DNA from: Sphingomonas sp. BK235 | GTDB taxonomy: Bacteria > Pseudomonadota > Alphaproteobacteria > Sphingomonadales > Sphingomonadaceae | Assembly (NCBI RefSeq): GCF_004345855.1 | Contig: NZ_SLXN01000007.1 | Coordinates: 1-64,000 of the forward strand | DNA: 64,000 nt | Reading direction: 5' to 3' | Shown here: positions 17,870 through 26,521 of the stretch, in pieces | Layout of the letters: every line of letters starts with the position of its first letter | How positions within the stretch are numbered: the first letter of the stretch is position 1 | The notes under the pieces: model-generated | The model's input: only the letters and a program-made list of their open reading frames with translations | What the model was told of the DNA's origin: nothing | The model's database searches: none | Position numbers and translations under genes: made by a program

Positions 17870-17894
17870 GATCCTCCCCGTGCCGGGGAGGATC
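17870..17894 (+). terminator. Hairpin after radA
   Basis: A perfect 11-bp stem GATCCTCCCCG/CGGGGAGGATC with a 3-base loop starts 18 bases after the radA stop. The following sequence is not T-rich, so an intrinsic terminator is likely but not certain. Confidence 0.55.
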
Positions 17895-18009
17895 GGCGTC
17901 GTCCCGGCGGCGGTCCTGATCACCATTCCGGGTACCCGTCCTCACCTCCTCGCACCCGCATCGCAACTCGCGCTGGCCCCCGCCGTCGCGGCGCCATAAG
18001 GATGCGCGC

Positions 18010-18558
18010 ATGAACTTGCAGGGGCTCGACATCGCCGTGCTCGCCGCGGTGGCGCTGACCGCGCTGGGCGGCGTGCGGCGCGGCTTCGTCGGCGAGGTGC
18101 TGGCGCTGTTCGCCTGGGTGGCGATGGTGTTCGCGCTCAAGATCTTCCACCTGCCGCTCGCGCGCGCGCTGGCCGGCACGGTCGGCAGCGCCTCGGGCGC
18201 GGCGGTGCTCGCCTTCGTGATCCTCACCGCGGGCACCTATTTCCTCAGCAAGATCGTGGTCAACGCGGTGGCGCGGCGCAGCCGTACCTCGGTGCTCGGC
18301 CCGATCGACCGCGCGCTGGGCTTCGGGTTCGGCGCGCTGAAGGGTTTGATCCTGGCGAGCCTCGCCTATCTTCTGCTGATCCTCGTGCTCGACACGACGG
18401 GCGGCGGGCCGTCGCACCGGCCGGCGTGGCTGACGCAGGCGCGGACCTACCCGCTGCTCAGCGCGACGAGCGCGTCGATCGCCGATTTCGTCGACCGGCG
18501 GCGGCGCGGCGAGCCCGTCTTCGCGCCGCGCGTCGCCAGAGAGAACAGAGAGTCATGA
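18010..18558 (+). CDS. cvpA: CvpA-family membrane protein
   Basis: 182 residues with four predicted membrane helices. It opens NLQGLDIAVLAAVALTALGG and has the CvpA family pattern RRGFVGEVLALFAWVAM, followed by a helix containing LAFVILTAGTYFLSKIV. The family is tied to colicin V production and biofilm or envelope traits; the biochemical role is not known. The stop overlaps the next start (ATGA), so it is coupled to the Fe-S scaffold-like gene, an arrangement often seen downstream of radA in alphaproteobacteria. Confidence 0.85.
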   Translation: MNLQGLDIAVLAAVALTALGGVRRGFVGEVLALFAWVAMVFALKIFHLPLARALAGTVGSASGAAVLAFVILTAGTYFLSKIVVNAVARRSRTSVLGPIDRALGFGFGALKGLILASLAYLLLILVLDTTGGGPSHRPAWLTQARTYPLLSATSASIADFVDRRRRGEPVFAPRVARENRES

Positions 18559-18995
18559 GCCTCGACCTGTACACCCCTGAGATCAGCGCGCTGGCGATCG
18601 GCAACCCCTATCCCGAGCGGCTCGTCGGCGCCGCGGGCTCGGCCGAGAAGCGTTCGCCGATCTGCGGCAGCCGCGTGACGGTCGACGTCGATCTCGACGG
18701 CACCGGGCGGGTCGCCGCGCTCGGCATGCAGGTGCGCGCCTGCCTGCTCGGCCAGGCCTCGTCGACCTTGCTGGCGCGGCACGCGATCGGCCGCACGCCC
18801 GAGGAGCTGGCGGCGGCGCGCGACTCGCTTACCGCCTGGCTCGCCGGCACCGGCGAGACGCCCGACTGGCCCGGCGTCGCGATCTTCGCGCCGGGGTTGA
18901 AGCTCACCGCGCGCCATCCCTCGATCCGGCTCGCCTTCGAGGCCGCCGCGGAGGCCGCCGAGCAGGCGCGCGCCGCGAGCAAGGTCGGCGCCTGA
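18555..18995 (+). CDS. IscU/NifU-like iron-sulfur scaffold protein, lacking the third cysteine
   Basis: 146 residues, started at the ATG that overlaps the cvpA stop. The IscU-type fold is suggested by EKRSPICGSRVTV (Cys37) and VRACLLGQASSTLLARHAIG (Cys63), which match the first two cluster ligands of scaffold proteins. The third ligand normally follows an RH motif near the C terminus. Here that place reads TARHPSIRLAF with no cysteine. It may therefore be a divergent scaffold, a carrier with altered cluster binding, or an interaction partner without a cluster. It shares a transcription unit with cvpA and the antiporter. Confidence 0.75.
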   Translation: MSLDLYTPEISALAIGNPYPERLVGAAGSAEKRSPICGSRVTVDVDLDGTGRVAALGMQVRACLLGQASSTLLARHAIGRTPEELAAARDSLTAWLAGTGETPDWPGVAIFAPGLKLTARHPSIRLAFEAAAEAAEQARAASKVGA

Positions 18996-20761
18996 TGGAG
19001 CACGCCGCCGACGGCTCGCTGATCCGTGACGGGACCATCCTGCTCGGTGCGGGGCTGGTCTTCGTGCTGCTGTTCCGCCGGCTCGGGCTGGGCGCGACCC
19101 TGGGCTTCCTCGTCGCCGGCGCGCTGGTCGGGCCGCAACTGCTCGGGCTGGTCGGCGACGCCGAGACCAAATTGGGCTTCGCCGAGCTCGGCATCACGCT
19201 GCTGCTCTTCATCGTCGGGCTGGAGCTGAGCCCGACGCGGCTGTGGCGGCTCAAGCAGGATATTCTCGGGCTCGGGTTGCTCCAGGTCGTCGCCTGCGGT
19301 GTCGCCATCGCCGCGATCCTCGCGCTCGCGGCGAAATTCTCGCTCGCCGCGGCGCTGGCGGTGGGGATGCCGCTGGCGCTGTCCTCGACCGCGCAGGTGC
19401 TGCCGATGCTGCAATCGTCGGGGCGGCTGCGCACGCCATTCGGCGAGCGCGCCTTCTCGATCCTGCTGTTCCAGGACCTGTCGATCATCCCGATGATCAC
19501 GATCATCGCCGCGATGAGCCGCAACCCCGCGGCCGCGGCGGGGCCGCCGGGCTGGCTGCTGGTGATCTACACGGTGCTCGCCATCGCGGGACTGGTTGCG
19601 GTGGGGCGCTTCGTGCTCCGCCCGCTGTTCCGCGGCATCGGCAATCTCGGCGAGCGCGAGATGTTCGTCTTCGCCGCATTGTTCACCGTGATCGCCGCGG
19701 CGGCGCTGATGGAGTGGCTGGGGCTCTCCACCGCGCTCGGCGCGTTCGTCGCGGGCGTGATGCTGGCGGACAGCCCGTATCGCCACGAGCTGGAGACCGA
19801 CGTCGAGCCGTTCCGCTCGATCCTGCTCGGGCTGTTCTTCCTCGCCGTCGGGATGATGCTCGACCTGCACGCCATCGCCGAGCGGCCCGTCTTCGTGGTG
19901 GCGATGGCGGCGGCGCTGATCGCGACCAAGGCGGGGATCATCACCGCGCTGGGGCTCGCCTTCCGCATGACGTGGCGGCAGGCGGTGGCGCTCGGACTGC
20001 TGCTGAGCCAGGGCGGCGAGTTCGGCTTCGTGCTGCTCGCCCAGGCGCAGAACGCCTATCTGATCGCGCCGCAGGCGGCGAGCCTGTTCGGCGCGATCAT
20101 CACACTGTCGATGGCGACCACGCCCTTCCTGATGATGTTCACGCGCCGCTTCCGCGAGGAGCCGATCGTCGCCGACGGCGCGCGTGACGGGCCGAAGGCG
20201 GACGGCGCCAACGCGATCATCGTCGGCTACGGCCGCTTCGGCCAGACAGTCGGGCAGATGCTGATGATGCAGGACATACCGGTCACGCTGATCGACAGCG
20301 ACATCGAGATGATCGACATCGCCGAGGAGTTCGGCTCCAAGGTCTATTACGGCGACGGCACCCGGCTGGACCTGCTGCGTCAGGCCGGCGCGGCCGAGGC
20401 GGAGCTGCTGCTGTTCTGCATGGACGGCGACCAGCTCGATCTCGGCCAGCTCGAGGCGATCCACGAGGCGTTCCCGCGCGCGGCGATCTACGTCCGCGCG
20501 TTCGACCGGCGCGCGCTGGTGCGGCTCAAGCCCGGGCCGGCGCGCGCGGTGGTGCGCGAGGTGCTCGAATCGGCGATCCGCATGGCGCGACTGGCGCTGG
20601 AGGGGCTGGGCGTCTCGCCCGCCGAGATCGACCGCGCCGAGCAGATGTATCGCGCGCGCGACCGCGAGCGATTGCGCATCCAGATCGAGGCGGGTGACAT
20701 CCGCGCCGCGCGCGCGCTGGTCGCCGAGCAGGCGCCATGGGGCGGGGGGCAGCGCGAGTGA
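18995..20761 (+). CDS. CPA2-family cation:proton antiporter with RCK/TrkA-N domain (KefB/YbaL-like)
   Basis: 588 residues. Residues 1-390 hold about twelve membrane segments, including GATLGFLVAGALVGPQ, ELGITLLLFIVGLELSP and the Asp-containing GAFVAGVMLADSPYRHELE of the ion path. The C-terminal NAD-binding RCK domain begins NAIIVGYGRFGQTVGQML near 405, with an acidic LIDSD after strand 2. Such proteins exchange K+ or Na+ for protons under redox or nucleotide control. The ATG overlaps the preceding stop by one base. Glutathione gating as in KefB/C cannot be judged. Confidence 0.88.
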   Translation: MEHAADGSLIRDGTILLGAGLVFVLLFRRLGLGATLGFLVAGALVGPQLLGLVGDAETKLGFAELGITLLLFIVGLELSPTRLWRLKQDILGLGLLQVVACGVAIAAILALAAKFSLAAALAVGMPLALSSTAQVLPMLQSSGRLRTPFGERAFSILLFQDLSIIPMITIIAAMSRNPAAAAGPPGWLLVIYTVLAIAGLVAVGRFVLRPLFRGIGNLGEREMFVFAALFTVIAAAALMEWLGLSTALGAFVAGVMLADSPYRHELETDVEPFRSILLGLFFLAVGMMLDLHAIAERPVFVVAMAAALIATKAGIITALGLAFRMTWRQAVALGLLLSQGGEFGFVLLAQAQNAYLIAPQAASLFGAIITLSMATTPFLMMFTRRFREEPIVADGARDGPKADGANAIIVGYGRFGQTVGQMLMMQDIPVTLIDSDIEMIDIAEEFGSKVYYGDGTRLDLLRQAGAAEAELLLFCMDGDQLDLGQLEAIHEAFPRAAIYVRAFDRRALVRLKPGPARAVVREVLESAIRMARLALEGLGVSPAEIDRAEQMYRARDRERLRIQIEAGDIRAARALVAEQAPWGGGQRE

Positions 20762-21090
20762 ACTGGCTTGTGGTACTGGCGGCGCTGTCGGGCGCGCTCG
20801 CGGTCGGCGCGGGCGCGTTCGGGGCGCATGGCGCGAGCGGCGCGGCGGTGGAATGGCTCAAGACCGGGAGCCACTATCAGCTGGTCCACGCGCTCGCCGC
20901 GCTGGTGGCGCTGCGGCTGGAGGCGCGCGGGCCGGCCTGGCTGTTCCTCGCCGGCGGCGCGTTGTTCGCGGGGACCCTGTACCTGATGGCGCTCGGCCTG
21001 CCGCGCTGGCTCGGCGCGGTGACGCCGATCGGCGGGACGCTGCTGATCGCCGGCTGGCTGTGGCTGGCGTGGATCGGGATGCGCGGGTAA
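20758..21090 (+). CDS. DUF423 (YgdD-like) small membrane protein
   Basis: 110 residues starting at a GTG that overlaps the antiporter stop (GTGA). Four hydrophobic helices and the family motif GAGAFGAHG near residues 16-24, followed by WLKTGSHYQLVHALA and LPRWLGAVTPIGG, identify DUF423. Function is unknown; it is probably an inner-membrane protein expressed with the antiporter. Confidence 0.88.
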   Translation: MNWLVVLAALSGALAVGAGAFGAHGASGAAVEWLKTGSHYQLVHALAALVALRLEARGPAWLFLAGGALFAGTLYLMALGLPRWLGAVTPIGGTLLIAGWLWLAWIGMRG

Positions 21091-21119
21091 ACCTGATCAG
21101 AATACTCAAGCGGGTCCGT

Positions 21120-21139
21120 GCTCCTGCGCACGCAGGAGC
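21120..21139. terminator. Hairpin between convergent DUF423 and MFS genes
   Basis: GCTCCTGCG pairs with CGCAGGAGC around a very short centre; a related short repeat with GTGCGCGG follows near 21180. Placed where both converging units should end. Confidence 0.4.
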
Positions 21140-21206
21140 CCAGCGCCCCAGGTCACTGCCGTTCGCCGCCACTGGGTTCCCGCGTGCGCGGAACACATGG
21201 TCGCGG

Positions 21207-22643
21207 TTACCGCACCGTCGCCGCCGGCACCGCCTCCGCCTCACCGCTGCCCGCCTCGCGAACCGAGGGACGCAGTCGCGCGAGGCTGCACACGCCCGCC
21301 ACCAGCGCCAACCCGGCCGACACCAGCGGCGGCACCGCCCCCGCGCCGACGCCCATCGCCAGCAGCGCCGCCACCAGGGTCGCCCCGGTCGTCTGGCCGA
21401 CCAGCCGCACCGTGCTCACCAGCCCGCCGGCCGCGGCCACACGCCCGCGCGGTGCCGATCCGATGATCAGCCGCGCGTTCGGCGGCAGGAAGGTGCCGAA
21501 GCCCGAACCGCACAGCGCCATCCGCCACGCCACGTCGACATAGCCCGGATCGGCCGGCATCAGCGCGATCAGCACCAAAGCGACGATCGAGATCGCCATG
21601 CCGATCCCGCCGAGCAGCCCCGCCGGCACGCGGTCGGACAGCCAGCCGGTGAGCGGGGCGACGATCATGTTGGTCAGCGGCCAGGGCGCGATCGCCGCGC
21701 CGACCTCGGCCGCGGTGAAGCCATATTCGTGCGTGAGCCGGAACGGTGTCGACAGCAGCAGCGTCATCGACGCGACGAAGGCGGTGAAGCCGCCGATCGT
21801 CGACAGCGCGATCACCGGCCGCGCGAGCAGGTCGACCGGCAGGATCGGATCGACGGCCCCGCGCTCGCGCCGGACATAGATCACGCCGATCGCGCCGCCG
21901 AGCAGCACGATCGCGGCGGACACCACCGGGCTGTCGCCGTGGACCGCGCTCTCGGCGCCCCCGATCACCAACCCGAACATCGCCGCGCACATCACCGCGC
22001 CGAGCACGTCGAAGCGCCGCTCGCGCGGCGCGGGGTCGGGCAGCGCGCGGCCGAACAGCAGCGAGGCGAGCGCGAAGGGGATCGCGCTGGCGAACACCCA
22101 GGGCCAGGGCGCCACCGCGAGCACCAGTCCGCCGATGGTCGGCGCCGCCGCGGCCGAGCTCGACACCACTACCGAGTTGATGCCGAGGCCACGCCCCAGC
22201 TGCGCGCTCGGATAGGTCTGGCGGATCAGCGCCGAGGCGACCGACAAGGCACCCGCCGCGCCGATCGCCTGCGCCGCGCGCACCACCAGCAGGAAGGGAA
22301 GGCTTTTGGCGAAGAAGCAGAGCAAGGTCGCGACGGTGAAGATCATCTGGCCGAGCTGGTACATGCGTTTCAGCCCGATCCGCTCGCCCAGTCCGGCGAA
22401 GGGCAGCAGCAGCATGACCAGCATCAGCTGATAGACGGTCACGATCGCCACCACCGAAGAAGAGTCGACGCCGAGGTCGCGCGCGATCGTCGGCAGCGCG
22501 ACATTGGCGACGCCGCCGTCGATGATCACCAGCGCGGTGCCGAAGCAGAGCGCCGCGACCGCGGCGTAGCGGCGCGGCGCGGGCAGGCCATCAACGGCGG
22601 AGGCGCCCGCGGCGGCGCGTCGGATCGGGTCAGCGGGCGGCAT
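21207..22643 (-). CDS. MFS transporter, DHA2 drug-exporter type
   Basis: 478 residues from the ATG at 22643; the frame is open further upstream but there it only mirrors the peptidase gene. Hydrophobicity suggests 13-14 membrane helices, as in the 14-helix DHA2 (QacA/EmrB) family. Motif A appears as GLGERIGLKRMYQLG near residue 80 and motif C-like GLGINSVVVSSSAAAAPTIGG near 150-170. It likely exports hydrophobic or cationic compounds with proton antiport. It is divergent from the S9 peptidase with 88 bases between starts. Confidence 0.85.
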   Translation of the reverse strand: MPPADPIRRAAAGASAVDGLPAPRRYAAVAALCFGTALVIIDGGVANVALPTIARDLGVDSSSVVAIVTVYQLMLVMLLLPFAGLGERIGLKRMYQLGQMIFTVATLLCFFAKSLPFLLVVRAAQAIGAAGALSVASALIRQTYPSAQLGRGLGINSVVVSSSAAAAPTIGGLVLAVAPWPWVFASAIPFALASLLFGRALPDPAPRERRFDVLGAVMCAAMFGLVIGGAESAVHGDSPVVSAAIVLLGGAIGVIYVRRERGAVDPILPVDLLARPVIALSTIGGFTAFVASMTLLLSTPFRLTHEYGFTAAEVGAAIAPWPLTNMIVAPLTGWLSDRVPAGLLGGIGMAISIVALVLIALMPADPGYVDVAWRMALCGSGFGTFLPPNARLIIGSAPRGRVAAAGGLVSTVRLVGQTTGATLVAALLAMGVGAGAVPPLVSAGLALVAGVCSLARLRPSVREAGSGEAEAVPAATVR

Positions 22644-22731
22644 GCTTGCCTGCCCGACTCGCCACGTTGCGGCTTGTTCCGCGCCGCCGCGCGCCGCAAG
22701 ATTGGCGACAACGAAGAGAAGGGTCGCAGTG

Positions 22732-24840
22732 ATGAGGGTTTCGGGACGGGGAAGGCTGGCCATCGGGGTGGCGCTCGCCGCGGCGCTTGCGGCATCGGCG
22801 GCGCTCGCCCAGAGCAAGGCGATGACCGAAGATCCCTATGTCTGGCTCGAGGACAAGGACGGCGCCAGGGCGCTCGCCTGGGTCGAGGCCGAGAACAAGC
22901 GCACGCTGCCGCGGCTGCAGGACGACCCGCGCTACCAGACCTTCTACCAGCAGGCGCTGGCGATCGCCGCGGCGAAGGACCGCATCCCGATGCCGAGCCA
23001 ATTGTACGGCCGCATCTACAATTTCTGGCGCGATGCCGATCATCCGCAGGGCATCTGGCGCTGGACCAGCGAGGCCGATTACGCCCGGCCGCAGCCGAGA
23101 TGGACGACGGTGCTCGACCTCGACGCGCTGTCGAAGGCGGAGGGCAAGAAATGGGTGTGGAAGGGCGCGACCTGCCTCCAGCCCGAGGAGCGGCTGTGTC
23201 TGATCGCGCTGTCCGAGGGCGGCGAGGACGCGATCAGCTATCGCGAGTTCGACCTGGCTGCCGGCGCATTCGTCGCCGGCGGCTTCGCTTTGCCCAAGTC
23301 GAAACAGGGCGCGAGCTGGCTCGACAAGGATACGCTGCTGGTCAGCCGCGACTGGGGCGCGGGGACGATGACCGCCTCGAGCTATCCCTTCGTGGTCAAG
23401 ATGGTGAAGCGCGGCCAGCCGCTGGACGCGGCGACCGAGGTCTATCGCGGCCAGCCGGGCGACCAGCTCGGCACCTATGCCGGGGTAATCACCGACGGTC
23501 AGGGCCATCGGCTGGTCACGATCACGCGGCAGACGACCTTCTTCGGCGGCGAGACCTATGTCTGGACCCCGGCCGGGACGCGCAAGCTCGACGTGCCGGC
23601 GCGGACCTTCCCGGAGGCGATGGTCCACGGCCAGGTGCTGTTCCGCACCAGCGATCCGTGGGGCAAGGTGCCGGCGGGCGCGATCGCTTCCGTGCCGCTC
23701 GCCGATGTCGAGAAGGGGACGCTGAACCCGACGGTGGTGTTCGCGCCCAACCCGCGCCAGTCGATCGACGAATTGGTGACGACCAAGGATCGGCTGGTGC
23801 TGATCTACAACGACAATGTCCGCGGGCGGGCGACGGTCTACACGCCGGGGGAGGAGGGCTGGACGGCGCGGCCGGTCGCCTTGCCCGACAATGCGTCGCT
23901 CGGCGTGGCGAGCGCCGACGACAAGAGCGACCACGCCTATGTGACGGTGACCGGCTTCCTGACGCCGACGACGCTGCTGCCGCTCGACGCCGCGACGGCG
24001 AGGGCGGGGGCGGCGGTGAAGACGCTGCCGGCGAAGTTCGACGCGACCGGGCTGGTGGTCGAACAGCATGAGGCGACCTCGACCGACGGCACCAAGGTCC
24101 CTTATTTCGTCGTTCACCGACAGGGCGTCCCCCGCGACGGCACCACGCCGACGATCATGACGGCCTATGGCGGGTTCGAGCTGCCGATGCTGCCGGGCTA
24201 TTCGGCGATCACCGGCAAATTGTGGCTCGAGCGCGGTGGGGCCTATGTGCTCGCCAACATCCGCGGCGGGGGCGAGTTCGGTCCGGCGTGGCACGACGCC
24301 GGGCGCAAGACCAAGCGACAGGTGATCTACGACGATTTCGCCGCGGTGGCGAAGGACCTGATCGCGCGGCGGCTGACCAGCCCGCAGAAGCTGGGCATCT
24401 ACGGCGGCTCGAACGGCGGGCTGCTGATGGGGGTCGAGTTCAACCAGCACCCAGAGCTGTGGCAGGCGGTGACGATCCAGGTGCCGCTGCTCGACATGCT
24501 GCGCTACGAACAGATCGCGGCGGGCGCCTCCTGGGTCGACGAATATGGCTCGGTCAGCGTGCCCGAGGAGCGCGCCTTTCTCAGCACGATCTCGCCCTAT
24601 CAGAACATCCGCAAGGGCGTGCGCTACCCCGAGCCGTACATCTGGACCACCACCAAGGACGACCGGGTCGGCCCGCAGCACGCGCGCAAGTTCGCCGCGC
24701 GGTTGAAGGAATATGGCCTGCCCTACCTCTTCTACGAGGACACCGCTGGGGGCCATTCGGGCGACGCGGACATCGAGCAGGGCGCGCGGTTGCAGGCCTT
24801 GCAGATGACCTATTTCGCGCAGAAGCTGATGCCGCGTTGA
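22732..24840 (+). CDS. Prolyl oligopeptidase family serine peptidase (S9), exported
   Basis: 702 residues. N-terminal signal peptide (hydrophobic AIGVALAAALAASAALAQ) with cleavage after ALA. An N-terminal propeller starts at EDPYVWLED, the usual S9A opening. The alpha/beta-hydrolase part has GGSNGG with Ser560, the Asp in TTKDDRVGPQHA (about 643) and His675 in AGGHSGDA. It cleaves short peptides after proline, probably in the periplasm. The ATG is preceded by GAAGAGAAGGG. Sphingomonads carry many such exported S9 enzymes, so the natural substrate is not known. Confidence 0.9.
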   Translation: MRVSGRGRLAIGVALAAALAASAALAQSKAMTEDPYVWLEDKDGARALAWVEAENKRTLPRLQDDPRYQTFYQQALAIAAAKDRIPMPSQLYGRIYNFWRDADHPQGIWRWTSEADYARPQPRWTTVLDLDALSKAEGKKWVWKGATCLQPEERLCLIALSEGGEDAISYREFDLAAGAFVAGGFALPKSKQGASWLDKDTLLVSRDWGAGTMTASSYPFVVKMVKRGQPLDAATEVYRGQPGDQLGTYAGVITDGQGHRLVTITRQTTFFGGETYVWTPAGTRKLDVPARTFPEAMVHGQVLFRTSDPWGKVPAGAIASVPLADVEKGTLNPTVVFAPNPRQSIDELVTTKDRLVLIYNDNVRGRATVYTPGEEGWTARPVALPDNASLGVASADDKSDHAYVTVTGFLTPTTLLPLDAATARAGAAVKTLPAKFDATGLVVEQHEATSTDGTKVPYFVVHRQGVPRDGTTPTIMTAYGGFELPMLPGYSAITGKLWLERGGAYVLANIRGGGEFGPAWHDAGRKTKRQVIYDDFAAVAKDLIARRLTSPQKLGIYGGSNGGLLMGVEFNQHPELWQAVTIQVPLLDMLRYEQIAAGASWVDEYGSVSVPEERAFLSTISPYQNIRKGVRYPEPYIWTTTKDDRVGPQHARKFAARLKEYGLPYLFYEDTAGGHSGDADIEQGARLQALQMTYFAQKLMPR

Positions 24841-24861
24841 GGCGGAAACCGTGCTATGACG

Positions 24862-24886
24862 GGAACGTAGCAGAGTTTCGTCGGTT
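24862..24886 (+). promoter_or_regulatory. Possible EcfG (general stress) promoter
   Basis: GGAAC (24862-24866), 16 bases, then GGTT (24883-24886); the alphaproteobacterial EcfG consensus is GGAAC-N16/17-CGTT. It lies about 38 bases before the small gene at 24925. One mismatch in the -10 element. Confidence 0.35.
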
Positions 24887-24924
24887 CTTGCTGCAACGCA
24901 GCGCGATCGGCTAAGGGCAGCGTG

Positions 24925-25263
24925 ATGAATGCTCAGACGATGAACAAGCCAAGCGCCGTTCCCGACACCGTCCCGATCGTCTTCGAGGCGATCGTCAAGC
25001 AGCAGGCGATCGCCGCGACCTACAATCGCGGCGAGGTGACGCTGGCGCCGCACATCCTCTACACCAAGCACGGCGAGATCTATCTCGACGCGCTGACGCT
25101 CGAGCGCGACGGCCAGCCGCCGAAGGAGCCCAAGATCGGCGCGTTCAAGCTCGCCGGGCTGACGGGGCTGCGGATCACGCCGCGGCGTTTCAAGCCGAGC
25201 GAATTGTTCGTCCCCGGGGAGGACAAGTACGAGGGCGTGACGCTCCTGGCCGTGGAGGTCTGA
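24925..25263 (+). CDS. Small conserved-looking protein with a WYL-like strand pattern
   Basis: 112 residues from ATG 24925 (GTG 24922 also possible). An AAGGGCAG ribosome site lies 5-10 bases upstream. The body alternates short strands: AIAATYNRGEVTLAPHILY, YLDALTLERDG, then KIGAFKLAGLTGLRITPRRF. This resembles the ligand-binding WYL fold (a Tyr, basic residues, then a K/R-x-F-x-L strand) without any DNA-binding domain. No firm function. It is followed by the DoxX gene after 5 bases and may form a unit with it. Confidence 0.6.
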   Translation: MNAQTMNKPSAVPDTVPIVFEAIVKQQAIAATYNRGEVTLAPHILYTKHGEIYLDALTLERDGQPPKEPKIGAFKLAGLTGLRITPRRFKPSELFVPGEDKYEGVTLLAVEV

Positions 25264-25268
25264 CCGGC

Positions 25269-25697
25269 TTGCCGGTCGATCGCTACGCTTCCTACGGCTT
25301 CAAGCGCCAGCGCGAGAGTGACGCGCGGCGCTGGGGTCGGTGGGCGCTCGCGCTGTTCTACGCGCTGGGCGGCATCGCGCATTTCGTCTTCACCGACGCG
25401 ATGGTGGCGATCGTCCCGCCCGCGATCCCGCTGCCGGTCGCGGTTGTGGCGGTCACCGGCGTGATCGAGCTCGCCGGCGCGGCGATGCTGCTGCCACGCG
25501 CCACGCGGCGCTTCGCGGGATGGGGGCTGGCGGCCTATGCACTGTGCGTGTGGCCGGCCAACATCTATCACGCCATGCTCGACCTCGGCAGCGGGACGGG
25601 GCTGCCGATCTGGTACCATGCGCCGCGCTTGCTGCTCCAGCCGGCGATCATCTGGTGGGCGCTCTGGGGAAGCGGCGCGGTGGAGCTGCGCAGGTAG
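25269..25697 (+). CDS. DoxX-like membrane protein
   Basis: 142 residues from a TTG at 25269, the only plausible start, 5 bases after the previous stop. Four hydrophobic helices with the DoxX-type features ALFYALGGIAHFVFTDAM and VIELAGAAMLLPRATRRFAGWGL, ending NIYHAMLDLGSG. DoxX-family proteins are small membrane proteins sometimes linked to quinone or sulfur redox, but most, including this one, have no assigned role. Confidence 0.75.
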   Translation: MPVDRYASYGFKRQRESDARRWGRWALALFYALGGIAHFVFTDAMVAIVPPAIPLPVAVVAVTGVIELAGAAMLLPRATRRFAGWGLAAYALCVWPANIYHAMLDLGSGTGLPIWYHAPRLLLQPAIIWWALWGSGAVELRR

Positions 25698-25755
25698 GGG
25701 CGGCGTGCCCCGGCGCAGGCGGACTTTCTGCATCGCCGATAGCGCCGCTCTTCTT

Positions 25756-25849
25756 CGTCATCCCGGGCCTGACCCGGGATCCATGGTGCCGCGCGCCGAG
25801 AGCCTTGTTGTCGCGGAAGCATGGATCCCGGCTCGAGGCCGGGATCACG
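25756..25849. repeat. 94-bp inverted-repeat (REP doublet) element, copy 6
   Basis: The left arm stem is CCCGGG-CCTGA-CCCGGG and the right arm CCCGGC-TCGAG-GCCGGG: the two arms use different base pairs at the same stem position. A further half-unit (GGGCCCCGGCCTGCGCCGGGG) follows near 25926-25948. Nothing else is seen in 25698-25983. Confidence 0.8.
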
Positions 25850-25983
25850 TTGGGACTGGGCGAAGGTCCCGCATAAGCTTCTTCACTTGGGTTATCGCGG
25901 TGAGGATCACGTAGCGTCACCCAACTGGGCCCCGGCCTGCGCCGGGGCACGTGGCTGACCGATGACGCGACCAGATCTGCGGA

Positions 25984-26478
25984 CTATCCCGCGAGCGCCT
26001 TCGCCAGCTCGTCCTTGTTCATCGTGGAGCGACCGGGGATGTCGCGCTTCTTCGCCTCGGCGTAGAGATCGGCCTTGGAGCGATGGTCGCGGTACGGCCG
26101 CGTCTTCTCCGCCACGTCGGCGGGTTGAGCGGAGAATTGCTTGCCCTTCCTCGTGTCGGCCCGCTTCTTCGCGCTGGTGCGCGCATACTCCTTGTCGGAC
26201 AGTGCCTCGCGCGCCTTCTTCGGGAGATAGCGCTCGCCGCTCTCCTCGCTCGTCGCGCCCGACTTGGTGCCCCAATCCTCCTCGCTCCACTGGTGCAGCG
26301 AATTGTCCGCGTCCTTGCCGCCCTTATAGCCGCCGCCGCGCTTCTTATACTCGGCGACCGCCATCTGCGCCTTGCGCGCGGACCATTGGCCCTTCCTGCC
26401 GCCCTTCGCGCCGGCGGTGATCTCGTCCTTCACCGTCTCCCACAGATCGGGGTCGGTCTTCTCGGCGGTCTCGGACAT
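25984..26478 (-). CDS. DUF5872 protein with a Rho-N/SAP-like C-terminal helix pair
   Basis: 164 residues, very rich in Lys, Arg, Glu and Asp. The N-terminal part (KGGRKGQWSARKAQMAVAEY, then SEEDWGTKSGATSEESGERY and LPKKAREALSDKEYA) matches DUF5872. The end (DLYAEAKKRDIPGRSTMNK followed by DELAKAL) looks like the two-helix Rho termination factor N-terminal or SAP-like nucleic-acid-binding motif. It starts at an ATG after GGAGGT. Function unknown; a nucleoid or stress role is a guess based on the charge pattern. Confidence 0.72.
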   Translation of the reverse strand: MSETAEKTDPDLWETVKDEITAGAKGGRKGQWSARKAQMAVAEYKKRGGGYKGGKDADNSLHQWSEEDWGTKSGATSEESGERYLPKKAREALSDKEYARTSAKKRADTRKGKQFSAQPADVAEKTRPYRDHRSKADLYAEAKKRDIPGRSTMNKDELAKALAG

Positions 26479-26521
26479 GGCGCACCTCCGCCGCCGACAA
26501 CCCGTGCGCGGGGCGAAAGTC

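Noticed and set aside
20694..24071. 1125-codon plus-strand frame spanning three genes
   Set aside because: It crosses genes on both strands, including a minus-strand MFS gene; no domain architecture and no start site support.
22630..25071. 813-codon minus-strand frame across the S9 peptidase
   Set aside because: Shadow of a clearly coding gene with catalytic residues in order; no domain in the antisense product.
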